Source: Methylocystis sp. Sn-Cys
GTDB lineage: Bacteria > Pseudomonadota > Alphaproteobacteria > Rhizobiales > Beijerinckiaceae
Direction of reading: 5' to 3'
Assembly: GCF_016745395.1 (NCBI RefSeq)
Contig: NZ_JAERVJ010000002.1
Coordinates: 372,001 to 436,000 of the forward strand
Length of the DNA: 64,000 bases
Shown: piece after piece, positions 17,481 through 28,219 of the stretch
How positions within the stretch are numbered: the stretch's first letter is position 1
How the letters are laid out: each line of letters opens with the position of its first letter
Translations under genes and position numbers: made by a program
Notes under the pieces: generated by a model
What the model saw: the letters and a program-made list of their open reading frames with translations, nothing else
The model's database searches: none
Told to the model about the DNA's origin: nothing

Positions 17481-18920
17481 ATGGCCGTGCAGTTAATTCT
17501 GAATATCTTACCTAAACTTGACGGTGCCTCGATCGAATCTACCAGATTACGAGCCATCCTCCTACTCAGCTTTGTCTTTGCAAGCGTTGTCGGGGCCATC
17601 GGAAGAGACGTAACGATGGGTTTCGACGAAATGGCGCACATCTCTTATATTGCGCACATTCAGTCGACGGGCGACGCTTGGCCGCGATTAGAGTCGCTGC
17701 GGCTGCTCGATTCGCGCACTTTTCAGTTCACCGATTCGGCGAGCTATCTCAGTCATCCGCCAACCTATTATTTTGCGCTCGCGCAACTCGGCCCAACGAT
17801 CGAGGGCAATCCCGGCTCGGTGCTCGGCTTGAGGCTCCTGAACGTCCTGATCGCGACGATCGGCGTTAGCGCCCTCGTCCGCCTCGGCGCATCGCTCGAG
17901 CTTTCCCGCATCGAGGAATACGCCTGGATCGTTCCTCTTCTTCTCGCTCCCGTGTTTATGCCGCTCGCGGGCTCCGTCAACGCCGACAATCTCGCGATCG
18001 CCTCCGGCTCCGTCGCCGTTTTTGCGCTCCATCGCCTAGCGACGACCCAACAATCGCATTGGCTACTCATCGCGACTGCCGCCATGATCTCTGCTGGTTT
18101 CGCAAAGCTCACGGGATTTATCATGGTCGGCGGACTCGTCGCTGGCGTCCTCGCCGTCATGGTTTGGCGGCAAAGCTGCCAGCGTTGGTGGCTGCCCGTG
18201 GCGGCCGCGGCTGCGCTCGTCGGAGGCGCCCCTTATCTCGTGTTTTTTGCGCAATATGGCTCACCCGCCCCGGCCTCCCCGGGTCAGATCGGATTGCTGA
18301 CCAATCCTCTGCCCTTCGACGAGCTAACGAAAGGCGCGACAACCACGCTCTCTTTCCCCGCCTATGCCGTCGCCTTTGCCAAAGCCTTCATCAGGGAATG
18401 GGAGCCTGTCGCTACGGAGCGGACGCCTCTGCAAATTGCGACGCTCGCGGCCCCGGTTTTCGCCCTCATATGCGCGCTCGCAGGCGCAAGAAGCGCGGCG
18501 GCGCGCCTATGGCGCAACGCCCCCTCGTCAACAGATATTCTCGTCGTCGTGGGGCTCGCCGTCGCTTTTATAACAGCGACAATTCATATGGTTTTCAGCT
18601 ATCGCCACCATATCGAATACGCCTTCGTCAATGGCGTTCCGACCTACTCTTACTCGCCAGACGCCTATCCGAGATATTACATGCCTCTCGGCGCGATCGT
18701 TCCCTTGGCCTGTCTCTTGGTACTGGCGTCGTTGCGCAAGTCGCGGCTGCACACAGCATTTGCGTCGGCGCTCATCGCCGCCCCGATCGCAATGATTCTT
18801 TTGGGTTCGCCGAGCGAGGCGCAATATGCGGCTCTGATGGAGAAGAAGCATGGACTCGATATTTATCGAGTCCACGTCACGGACATCTCCAAGGAGGCCC
18901 AATCCTCGTCTCCCCCTTAG
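17481..18920 (+). CDS. Polytopic membrane protein, GT-C glycosyltransferase-like
   Basis: A 479-residue protein with about ten predicted membrane helices. The first periplasmic loop has GFDEMAHISYIAHI, the FDE-type acidic motif seen in GT-C fold glycosyltransferases that use lipid-linked sugars, then SHPPTYYFALAQLG, similar to the PPxYY motif of this superfamily. A C-terminal loop with YSPDAYPRYYMPL also fits. Donor and acceptor are unknown, and no other glycan gene is adjacent. A membrane protein of another kind is possible. Confidence 0.65.
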   Translation: MAVQLILNILPKLDGASIESTRLRAILLLSFVFASVVGAIGRDVTMGFDEMAHISYIAHIQSTGDAWPRLESLRLLDSRTFQFTDSASYLSHPPTYYFALAQLGPTIEGNPGSVLGLRLLNVLIATIGVSALVRLGASLELSRIEEYAWIVPLLLAPVFMPLAGSVNADNLAIASGSVAVFALHRLATTQQSHWLLIATAAMISAGFAKLTGFIMVGGLVAGVLAVMVWRQSCQRWWLPVAAAAALVGGAPYLVFFAQYGSPAPASPGQIGLLTNPLPFDELTKGATTTLSFPAYAVAFAKAFIREWEPVATERTPLQIATLAAPVFALICALAGARSAAARLWRNAPSSTDILVVVGLAVAFITATIHMVFSYRHHIEYAFVNGVPTYSYSPDAYPRYYMPLGAIVPLACLLVLASLRKSRLHTAFASALIAAPIAMILLGSPSEAQYAALMEKKHGLDIYRVHVTDISKEAQSSSPP

Positions 18921-18929
18921 CCGCCCCGC

Positions 18930-21503
<2,574 letters not shown>

Positions 21504-21619
21504 GGCGGCAATATGGGGGGTGTGGCGGCGGGATGGAAGCGGAGTTGTGGGCTATCGGCGCCGGCGTTTTGCGCCGTTATGTGAGGCCGCTCTTGCGGGC
21601 CCGAGAGGGCCTGCTAAGA

Positions 21620-21647
21620 TGTGTATTACAAGAGCGGATTATACACA
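21620..21647. promoter_or_regulatory. Inverted repeat just upstream of vapB
   Basis: TGTGTAT (21620-21626) and ATACACA (21641-21647) form a 7-bp perfect inverted repeat over 14 bases, ending on the vapB start codon. The AT-rich block in GC-rich surroundings could be both promoter and VapB operator. Confidence 0.55.
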
Positions 21648-21841
21648 TGCGGACCAACATCGTCATCGACGACGCCCTGATGAAGGAAACGCTCGAGGCC
21701 ACCGGCCTGAAGTCCAAGCGCGAGGCGGTCGATCTGGCCTTACGCACGCTGCTCCGGCTCGAACGCCAGAAGGAGATTAAGCGCTTTCGCGGCAAGCTTG
21801 ATTGGCGCGGCGATCTCGACGCCATGCGGACCGACAAATGA
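21647..21841 (+). CDS. vapB: VapB-family antitoxin
   Basis: A 64-residue antitoxin. RTNIVIDDALMKETLEATG and KREAVDLALRTLLRLERQ are the VapB (DUF2191-type) signature: a DNA-binding N-terminus and a helical linker. The tail KRFRGKLDWRGDLDAMR is the toxin-binding end. The start at 21647 is preferred over upstream starts since the protein then begins at the family's usual first residue and just behind the palindrome. It overlaps vapC by an ATGA. Confidence 0.92.
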   Translation: MRTNIVIDDALMKETLEATGLKSKREAVDLALRTLLRLERQKEIKRFRGKLDWRGDLDAMRTDK

Positions 21842-22233
21842 TCCTCGTCGATTCCAGCGTGTGGATCGATTATTTCCGCGGCGCCGAGACCCCGCAGGCC
21901 CAGCGTCTCGACTGGCTTCTCGGCGAGGAGCCAATCGCCACCGGCGATCTCATCCTGACGGAAGTCCTCCAGGGCTTCGATAAGGAGCGCGATTTCGCCC
22001 AGGCGCAGAAGCTCCTCACGTCCTTGACGATCGTCGGGCTCGGCGGGCGTGAGATCGCTATTCGCGCTGCGCAGAACTACCGGAAGCTGCGCACCATGGG
22101 CGTGACCACGCGCAAGACAATCGACACGATTATCGCCACGCGCTGCATCGAGAGCGACTTGCCCCTGCTTTACAGCGACCGCGACTTCGATCCCTTCGTC
22201 GAGAGGCTGGGCCTGCGCTCCGCCATGCGGTGA
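21838..22233 (+). CDS. vapC: VapC ribonuclease toxin
   Basis: A 131-residue PIN-domain toxin. Metal-site acids: D in LVDSSVWIDYFRG (4-16), E in LILTEVLQGF, D in RKTIDTIIATRC, and D in YSDRDFDPF. It is a close textbook VapC in length and motif order. Translationally coupled to vapB by a 4-base overlap. RNA target unknown. Confidence 0.95.
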   Translation: MILVDSSVWIDYFRGAETPQAQRLDWLLGEEPIATGDLILTEVLQGFDKERDFAQAQKLLTSLTIVGLGGREIAIRAAQNYRKLRTMGVTTRKTIDTIIATRCIESDLPLLYSDRDFDPFVERLGLRSAMR

Positions 22234-22341
22234 CCCTCCCGCGCCGCAACAACGATAGTTTGACCTACATCACGGCGGGGGCTTTACAATTCTGTCGCAT
22301 ATGCCGCAAACTCGGCCTTTAAACGCCGGAGACTCAAGCGG

Positions 22342-22629
22342 ATGACCGACAAATCGAGCCTCGCCACGCTTTTCGCCGACACGCTCGCTTTGAGCGTCGC
22401 CGCGAATGCGGTCATCGCGGTCAGGCTGACGAAAATGGCGCTCGGCGCGGTCGATCCCAAGCATGAGAGCAGTCTGATGGTCTCCGAGAAGATCGACGCC
22501 GCCGCCGAGGCGACTTTCGCGGCGGCGCGGGCGGTGGCTATGGGCCAGGCCCATCACGCGGCCGGCCGCGCCGTGGCGGTCTACAAGCGCAAGGTGGATC
22601 GCAATTTGCGTCGGCTGACGGGCGGCTGA
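22342..22629 (+). CDS. Conserved small helical protein of unknown function
   Basis: A 95-residue, Ala-rich, largely helical protein with GGAG about 11 bases before the ATG. Sequence features: ALSVAANAVIAVRLTKMALG, then an Ala-rich helix AAAEATFAAARAVAMGQA and a basic end VYKRKVDRNLRRLTGG. The overall character slightly recalls phasin-like proteins, but no family is assigned. A stable hairpin follows at 22676. Confidence 0.6.
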   Translation: MTDKSSLATLFADTLALSVAANAVIAVRLTKMALGAVDPKHESSLMVSEKIDAAAEATFAAARAVAMGQAHHAAGRAVAVYKRKVDRNLRRLTGG

Positions 22630-22675
22630 TTTTGGGCGCGCCGCAAGGCGCGCGATCCCGGGGGCGACGGGGTCG

Positions 22676-22710
22676 CGCCGCCCCTCTCTTTTAACCGGAG
22701 AGGGGCGGCG
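22676..22710. terminator. Strong hairpin downstream of the 22342 gene
   Basis: A perfect 13-bp GC-rich stem (22676-22688 with 22698-22710) around a loop TTTTAACCG. There is no T-run after it, so termination is possible but not certain. Confidence 0.45.
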
Positions 22711-22733
22711 CGTAATCAATATGGCTGCGCCCT

Positions 22734-22875
22734 CGTCATGGCCGGGCTCGTCCCGGCCATCCACGCCGCGCAAACGCGGCTATGCTGGGCAGTCGCCAGA
22801 ACCGAGTCCGGATTACGCGTCTTGTTGGGCTGCGCCCCTCGGCGTGGGTGGCCGGGACGAGCCCGGCCATGACGG
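22734..22875. repeat. Dispersed inverted repeat family E, copy E1
   Basis: Long near-perfect inverted arms: 22734-22767 (starts CGTCATGGCCGGGCTCGTCC) and 22841-22875 (ends CCCGGCCATGACGG), around about 73 bp. A related unit lies at 45603-45743. The rest of the gap 22630-22963 has only the hairpin at 22676. Confidence 0.8.
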
Positions 22876-22963
22876 CTCCCAAGATGGGTGGCTCCCCTTA
22901 GCCGTAAAAGGAAGGGATCGGCGCCAAGCAACCGCGCCACTCGCGCGCGGCCCCCCGCCCCCC

Positions 22964-24907
22964 CTACTCCGCCTCGGCCTCTTCCCGTTCCGTCTCCAGC
23001 AGCTTGGCGCGCGCCTCGGCGGCCTCGCGCTGGCGGTTCCACATGGCGGCGTATTGGCCGCCACGCTCCAGCAGCTCCGCGTGCCGGCCGCGCTCGACGA
23101 TGCGGCCGTGGTCGAGGAAGAGGATCTCGTCGGCCTCCACCACCGTCGACAGGCGGTGCGCGATCACCAGCGTGGTGCGGCCCTTGGCGACGCGGCGCAG
23201 CGCCTCCTGGATTTCGTGCTCGGTGAAACTGTCGAGCGCCGAGGTCGCCTCGTCGAGGATGAGGATCGGCGGCCCTTTCAGGATCGTGCGGGCGATGGCG
23301 ACGCGCTGCTTCTCGCCGCCGGAAAGCTTCAGCCCGCGCTCACCCACCTGCGCCTCATAGCCGCCCGGCACGCTGCGGATGAAATCGTCGATCTGCGCCA
23401 GACTCGCGGCCTCGCGCACCTCTTCGTCGCTCGCGTCCCAGCGGCCATAGCGGATGTTGTAGCCGATGGTGTCGTTGAACAGCACCGTATCCTGCGGCAC
23501 CATGCCGATCGCCGCGCGCAGGCTCGCTTGCGTCACATCGAGGATGTTCTGCCCGTCGATGGTGATGCGCCCGCCCTGCGGCTCGTAGAAGCGGAACATC
23601 AGCCGCGAGATGGTCGATTTGCCGGCGCCTGAAGGCCCGACGATGGCGATGGTCTGGCCGGGCTCGGCCTCGAAGCTCACGCCCTTCAGGATCGGCCGGT
23701 CGGGATCATAATGAAAGCGCACGTCGTCGAAGACGACGCGGCCTTCGCGCACCACCAGCGGCTCGGCGTCGGGCTTATCTGAAATCTCCGGATGCTGCGA
23801 GAGGATCGAGAACATGGTCTCGATGTCGATGATCGCCTGACGCACCTCGCGATAAAAAGTGCCCATGAAGTGCAAGGGCTGCGAGAGTTGTATCATCATC
23901 GCGTTGATCAGCACGAAATCGCCGACCGTGTTGCGCCCCTCGCGAATGCCATAGACGCACATCACCATCATCACGGTGAGGCCGACAATGTAGATCCCCG
24001 TCTGCCCGGCGTTGAGAACGGCGAGCGAGACATAGGAATGCGTCGACGCCTTCTCGTAATGGATCATGGATTTGTCGTAGCGCGCCGCCTCGCGCGCTTC
24101 CGCCGAGAAATATTTGACCGTCTCGTAATTGAGCAGGCTGTCGATTGCCTTTTGATTGGCGTCCGTATCGCTCTCGTTCATCTGGCGGCGGATGGCGATG
24201 CGCCAATTGGTGGCGAGCGTCGTATAAGCGAAATAGGCGGCGAGGGTGAGAATGAGCACGCCGCCATAGCGCCAGTCGAATTGATAGAGAAACACGCCGA
24301 GCACCAGCGCCATTTCGAGCGCCGTCGGCGCGCCGGTCGACATGACGAGGCGCGAGAGCGTTTCGATGGCGTTGCGGCCGCGCTCCAGCACGCGCGTGAG
24401 GCCGCCAGTCTTGCGGCCGATGTGAAAGCGCAACGACAATTCATGCATATGGACGAAAAGGTCGGTTGCGAGACGCCGCACGGCGTGCATGGCGACCGCG
24501 GCGAAAACGCCATCGCGCGTCTGCATGAGAATGACCGAGACAATGCGGATAGCGCCCATCAGCAGGGTAAAGCCCACAGCCCCCGCGCCCAGCGCAGGAA
24601 GCGCATCTGCTCCGCTTTCCGCCAGCGCGTCCGTGGCCCATTTGAAGGCATAGGGGGTGAGCGCGTTGAACAGCTTGCTGACGACAAGCAGCAGAAACAC
24701 CAAAGCGACGCGCCGCTCCAGATCGCGCCTTCCGCGCGGCCAGATATAGGGCCACAGGCGGGGGATGGTGGCGAAAAGCGAGGCTTCGGAAAGGGAAGCG
24801 TCTTGCGGATCGGGCGGCTGAGCGCCCGAGACGCGCTGACCAATTCTGAGCATTCGAGGTCCGGTGATGGATGAAAGGGCGCCTCGGCGGCGAGGCCTGG
24901 GCGTCAT
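22964..24907 (-). CDS. Atm1-type ABC exporter (permease-ATPase fusion)
   Basis: A 647-residue half-transporter of the ATM/HMT family, which in mitochondria and Alphaproteobacteria exports glutathione-linked sulfur or metal species. Six membrane helices precede the ATPase. FHIGRKTGGLTRVLERGRNAIE and LNYETVKYFSAEAREAARYD are hallmark Atm1 segments. The nucleotide-binding domain has Walker A GPSGAGKST, signature LSGGEKQRVAIARTIL and Walker B ILILDEATSALD. An alternative start at 24853 would remove an 18-residue basic lead. It is divergent from the LOG gene 72 bp away. Confidence 0.93.
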   Translation of the reverse strand: MTPRPRRRGALSSITGPRMLRIGQRVSGAQPPDPQDASLSEASLFATIPRLWPYIWPRGRRDLERRVALVFLLLVVSKLFNALTPYAFKWATDALAESGADALPALGAGAVGFTLLMGAIRIVSVILMQTRDGVFAAVAMHAVRRLATDLFVHMHELSLRFHIGRKTGGLTRVLERGRNAIETLSRLVMSTGAPTALEMALVLGVFLYQFDWRYGGVLILTLAAYFAYTTLATNWRIAIRRQMNESDTDANQKAIDSLLNYETVKYFSAEAREAARYDKSMIHYEKASTHSYVSLAVLNAGQTGIYIVGLTVMMVMCVYGIREGRNTVGDFVLINAMMIQLSQPLHFMGTFYREVRQAIIDIETMFSILSQHPEISDKPDAEPLVVREGRVVFDDVRFHYDPDRPILKGVSFEAEPGQTIAIVGPSGAGKSTISRLMFRFYEPQGGRITIDGQNILDVTQASLRAAIGMVPQDTVLFNDTIGYNIRYGRWDASDEEVREAASLAQIDDFIRSVPGGYEAQVGERGLKLSGGEKQRVAIARTILKGPPILILDEATSALDSFTEHEIQEALRRVAKGRTTLVIAHRLSTVVEADEILFLDHGRIVERGRHAELLERGGQYAAMWNRQREAAEARAKLLETEREEAEAE

Positions 24908-24979
24908 ATAAGACCTTTAGCCTCTTCGCGCACCCCGCTTGACGGGCGAGGCGAAGGCGCCAGTTGACGGAAGAGAGTT

Positions 24980-25576
24980 ATGCAGAAAATCAAAAACATA
25001 TGCGTCTACTGCGGCTCTGCTGAGGGGGACGACCCGCGCTACGCCGTCGCTGCGGAAACTTTCGGGCGCACGCTCGCCAGAGCCGGCATCGGGCTCGTCT
25101 TCGGCGGCGGCTCCTGCGGTCTGATGGGCGTGGTGGCGCGCTCGACGCTGAACGCCGGCGGCCGCGTGACCGGCATCATCCCGGGCTTCCTCGACGAACG
25201 CGAGATCGCCCTGCAGGGCATGACGGAGCTGATCGTCGTCGACGACATGCATACGCGAAAGCGGCTGATGTTCGAAAAGTCCGACGCTTTCGTGGCGCTG
25301 CCCGGCGGCGTCGGGACGCTCGAGGAGCTCACCGAGCAGCTCACCTGGATTCAGCTCGGGCGCCACACCAAGCCGCTCGTGATCGCCGACATCGCGGGAT
25401 TCTGGCGGCCGCTGCTGACGCTCTTCGCCCATATGCACAATGCGGGCTTCATCCGCGAAGGATATGACGTGCGCTACGCTGTGGCCGAGCGTGTGGAGGA
25501 CATTCTGCCGATGATCGCGTCGACGGCGCGCCGCACGCCCCAGATCGAAGAGACGGCGGTGACGGAGAGGATGTGA
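24980..25576 (+). CDS. LOG-family protein (nucleotide 5'-monophosphate phosphoribohydrolase)
   Basis: A 198-residue lysine-decarboxylase-like (LOG) protein. Plant and bacterial relatives release free base from cytokinin or purine nucleoside 5'-monophosphates. The signature PGGVGTLEE is at 108-116, with GGGSCGLMG at 42-50 and the catalytic MHTRKRLM region at 90-97. No lysine decarboxylase activity should be assumed despite older names. It lies alone, divergent from the Atm1-type gene. Confidence 0.9.
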   Translation: MQKIKNICVYCGSAEGDDPRYAVAAETFGRTLARAGIGLVFGGGSCGLMGVVARSTLNAGGRVTGIIPGFLDEREIALQGMTELIVVDDMHTRKRLMFEKSDAFVALPGGVGTLEELTEQLTWIQLGRHTKPLVIADIAGFWRPLLTLFAHMHNAGFIREGYDVRYAVAERVEDILPMIASTARRTPQIEETAVTERM

Positions 25577-25594
25577 CGCCGTAATCCGGACTTG

Positions 25595-25617
25595 GACCGC
25601 GCGCCTTCAGGCGCGCA
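25595..25617 (+). repeat. REP-like family C, copy C2
   Basis: A 23-base copy starting GGACCGCGCGCCTTCAGGCG. Its inverted partner is C3 at 25799-25821; a family B unit lies between them. Confidence 0.9.
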
Positions 25618-25634
25618 TCAAAGCGCGCGCAGAT

Positions 25635-25782
25635 TGTTGACAAACCTCCGAGGCGGCCTCGTCCTTCGAGACGCGAGCGTCGCTCGCTCCTCAGGATGAG
25701 GCCTAAGTGTTTGGCACAGTTTCAGAAGCTCCTCATGCCGAGGAGCCTGCGCAGCAGGCGTCTCGAAGCATGTGGGGCGTTA
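25635..25782 (-). repeat. Dispersed repeat family B, copy B2, nested in a family C pair
   Basis: Same unit as at 6426 but in reverse orientation: begins CAAACCTCCGAGGCGGCCTC and ends with GCGTCTCGAAGCATG. It occupies the space between the inverted REP-like copies C2 and C3, which elsewhere (8227, 59925) are only about nine bases apart. Confidence 0.85.
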
Positions 25783-25798
25783 CCGGCGCTTTGTCAGA

Positions 25799-25821
25799 GC
25801 GCGCCTGAAGGCGCGCGGTCC
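25799..25821 (-). repeat. REP-like family C, copy C3
   Basis: A 23-base inverted copy, GCGCGCCTGAAGGCGCGCGG then TCC, the partner of C2. Confidence 0.9.
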
Positions 25822-25877
25822 GTGTTATGGCGCAAGCCTTGCTCCGTGGTCGCACGCGCCCCAGAAGAGACCCACAA

Positions 25878-27305
25878 ATGCCCGTCACAGCCGCCTACCG
25901 CCCCGAAGCCCTGCACGAGAGCCTGGGCGATCCTTTTTTCGACCGCGTCGACGCCGCCCAATTCCCGCAGACGATCCTGCGCTTCCGTAATCAGCGCTGG
26001 GCGGCGCGCGTCGGCCTCGACGGGCTGACCGACGACGAATGGGTTGCGCATTTCGGCCGTTTCGAGCCCCTGCCCGGCAGCTTGGCGCAGCCGCTCGCGC
26101 TGCGCTACCACGGCCATCAATTCCGCGTGTACAACACCGAGCTCGGCGACGGACGCGGCTTTCTCTTCGCGCAATTGCGCGACGTCGCCGACAGGCGCCT
26201 GCTCGATCTCGGCACCAAGGGCAGCGGCCAGACTCCCTGGTCGCGGCGCGGCGACGGGCGCCTCACGCTCAAGGGCGGCGTGCGCGAAATTCTGGCGACC
26301 GAAATGCTGGAAGCGCTCGGCGTCGACACCTCGAAAACCTTCAGCCTCATCGAAACGGGCGAGGCGCTCCAGCGCGGCGACGAGCCCTCGCCGACCCGTT
26401 CGAGCGTGCTCGTCCGGCTCTCGCATTCGCACATCCGCATCGGCACCTTCCAGCGGCTCGCCTATCATGATGACAAAGGCGCGATCGATCGGCTGCTCGA
26501 TTACGTCTGCGCCCATTATTTCCCTGCGCTCGCCGACCTTTCCGGCCAGGCCAAGGCGCGCGCTTTTTTCGAGACGGTCGTCGCGCGCGTCGCCAAGCTC
26601 GGCGCCGGCTATATGTCGGCGGGTTTCGTTCATGGCGTGCTCAATTCCGACAATATCAACGTCACCGGCGAGAGCTTCGACTACGGACCCTGGCGCTTCG
26701 CCCCGAGTTACGATCCGCAATTCACCGCCGCTTATTTCGACGAAAGCGGACTCTATTCCTTCGGCCGTCAGCCCTCGGCGCTGAGCTGGAATCTTGCGCG
26801 CCTCGCCGAATGCCTGCTGCATCTGACCGGGCTGGAGTTCGCCCAACGCACGCTCGACAGTTTCGCGGGCGCTATCCAGAAGGAATTTCGCGCCATCCTG
26901 CTGCGCCGCCTGGCGCTCGCTCCCGCGGGAGAAGACGCCGACGCCCGGCTGGCGAAAGCCTTCACCGACTTTCTGATCGCCTCCCGCGCGCCATTCGAGC
27001 AGACGTTTTTCGATTGGCGCGGCGGGCTTGCGAGCAGCGAACGGGCAAAGGCGAGCCCTTCCGCGGCCTTCTACGACACGCCGGAGTTCTCGCCCGTCCG
27101 CGCGGCTTTCGCCGAACATGAGGCGATGGCCGACGCGCGGCTCGACCATCCTTATTTCCGCCTCTCGGCGCCCTGCGCCATGCTCATCGACGAGGTCGAG
27201 TCGATCTGGGCGGCGATCGCCGAAAGCGACGACTGGTCGTTGCTGCGCGCCAAAATCGCGCAGATCGGCGAGATGCGCGAGGCCTATGGCTTTGCCTCGG
27301 CCTAG
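25878..27305 (+). CDS. selO: Protein adenylyltransferase SelO (YdiU family)
   Basis: Pseudokinase-fold enzyme that transfers AMP to Ser, Thr or Tyr of target proteins, linked to redox stress, 475 residues. Family motifs: LRYHGHQFRVYNTELGDGRG, DLGTKGSGQTPWSRRGDGRL (nucleotide binding), and FVHGVLNSDNINVTGESFDYG, which holds the catalytic and metal-binding Asn/Asp residues. The start at 25878 gives the usual N-terminus and avoids reading through repeat C3. Many relatives end in a Cys or Sec motif; this one ends in EAYGFASA without it. Confidence 0.94.
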   Translation: MPVTAAYRPEALHESLGDPFFDRVDAAQFPQTILRFRNQRWAARVGLDGLTDDEWVAHFGRFEPLPGSLAQPLALRYHGHQFRVYNTELGDGRGFLFAQLRDVADRRLLDLGTKGSGQTPWSRRGDGRLTLKGGVREILATEMLEALGVDTSKTFSLIETGEALQRGDEPSPTRSSVLVRLSHSHIRIGTFQRLAYHDDKGAIDRLLDYVCAHYFPALADLSGQAKARAFFETVVARVAKLGAGYMSAGFVHGVLNSDNINVTGESFDYGPWRFAPSYDPQFTAAYFDESGLYSFGRQPSALSWNLARLAECLLHLTGLEFAQRTLDSFAGAIQKEFRAILLRRLALAPAGEDADARLAKAFTDFLIASRAPFEQTFFDWRGGLASSERAKASPSAAFYDTPEFSPVRAAFAEHEAMADARLDHPYFRLSAPCAMLIDEVESIWAAIAESDDWSLLRAKIAQIGEMREAYGFASA

Positions 27306-27388
27306 AGCGTTTTCTTCTTGAACGCCCCTTGTGTGCGGCGCGATAATCCGCACGATTCTAGACGCTTTGCGGGGCCAGTGTTGCGGCG

Positions 27389-27607
27389 ATGAATGACAAT
27401 GCCAGCAAGGCGGAGCAGGACGCGATCCGCGCCGAAATCGAGCGCCTGCGCCTCGAACACCATGACCTCGAAGCGGCGATCGACGCGCTGATCGCCGTAG
27501 GCCCGCCCGACCAGTTGCAAATTCAGCGGCTCAAGAAGCGCAAGCTGGTTCTGCGCGACCGCATCGCCTTCCTCGAGGACCAGCTCACCCCCGACATCAT
27601 CGCCTGA
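27389..27607 (+). CDS. YdcH-family small coiled-coil protein (DUF465)
   Basis: A 72-residue protein. RLEHHDLEAAIDALI and LQIQRLKKRKLVLRDRIAFLEDQL are the conserved DUF465/YdcH pattern: two antiparallel helices. Function is unknown; members are abundant in Proteobacteria. It is preceded by 83 bp after selO and followed by a repeat-filled gap. Confidence 0.85.
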   Translation: MNDNASKAEQDAIRAEIERLRLEHHDLEAAIDALIAVGPPDQLQIQRLKKRKLVLRDRIAFLEDQLTPDIIA

Positions 27608-27613
27608 CGCCAC

Positions 27614-27829
27614 TTCCGTTTGAATAGCTTGCATGGGGACGTGTCATTCCCGGCGGGCTAAAGTCCGACTGGTTTTGCTCAGAGCCGTCATTGCGAGCGA
27701 AGCGAAGCAATCCAGAGCAGCGATGCGGCGCTGGATTGCTTCGTCGGCTCCGCCTCCTCGCAATGACGGCGGTAATTCCGATCGCTCGCTTTGCGAGCGT
27801 GGGGAATGACGTCGAACCAATTAAAGCGG
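27614..27829. repeat. Composite repeat: family A copy A2 inside family D copy D3
   Basis: Family D ends (TTCCGTTTGAATAGC on the left; GGGGAATGACGTCGAACC on the right) enclose a full family A palindrome at 27685-27769. The nested order is also seen at 53200-53474. The rest of the gap 27608-27939 shows nothing else. Confidence 0.8.
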
Positions 27830-27939
27830 ATCCCATATGGAGACGGCACACGGCTTGAAGCCCAGCCATCAGCGGCGCTCCCTTGTCTCTTTTCGAGACG
27901 GAAGCGAGCCGCTCTTGGTCAAACCTGGGAAATTAAGCC

Positions 27940-28152
27940 ATGTCTCGTTTCAGTCTTTCGATTAATGATTCCTACCGGCGCCCAGTAGCAGCCGATCGCT
28001 ATGGTCGGAGCATCCGGCGTGTGGAAGGCGTCCACGTCATCGGCGAAAGCCAGCTCCTTCCGCTCCTGGTCAAAGTCGCCCTGGCGCTCGCCCTTCTCGC
28101 CGCGGCGACCACGTCCATCGCCGTCTGGCGCCTCTTCGCCTTCCCGCATTGA
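27940..28152 (+). CDS. Small single-span membrane protein, unknown
   Basis: A 70-residue protein with a basic N-terminal half (INDSYRRPVAADRYGRSIRR) and one predicted membrane helix at about 41-66 (LLPLLVKVALALALLAAATT). No clear ribosome binding site precedes the ATG. The composition suggests a real small inner-membrane protein with its N-terminus in the cytoplasm. No family recognised. Confidence 0.5.
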   Translation: MSRFSLSINDSYRRPVAADRYGRSIRRVEGVHVIGESQLLPLLVKVALALALLAAATTSIAVWRLFAFPH

Positions 28153-28165
28153 CGCGCAAACAATC

Positions 28166-28197
28166 ATCCCCGGCTGGGCGAAAGCCCAGCCGGGGAT
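28166..28197. terminator. Perfect 14-bp hairpin between convergent genes
   Basis: ATCCCCGGCTGGGC and its complement enclose a GAAA tetraloop, 13 bp after the 27940 gene and 22 bp from the rpoH stop. The symmetric position suggests a bidirectional terminator, although no long T-run flanks it. Confidence 0.6.
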
Positions 28198-28219
28198 GGG
28201 ATTTCTCATCGCTCGCGCG

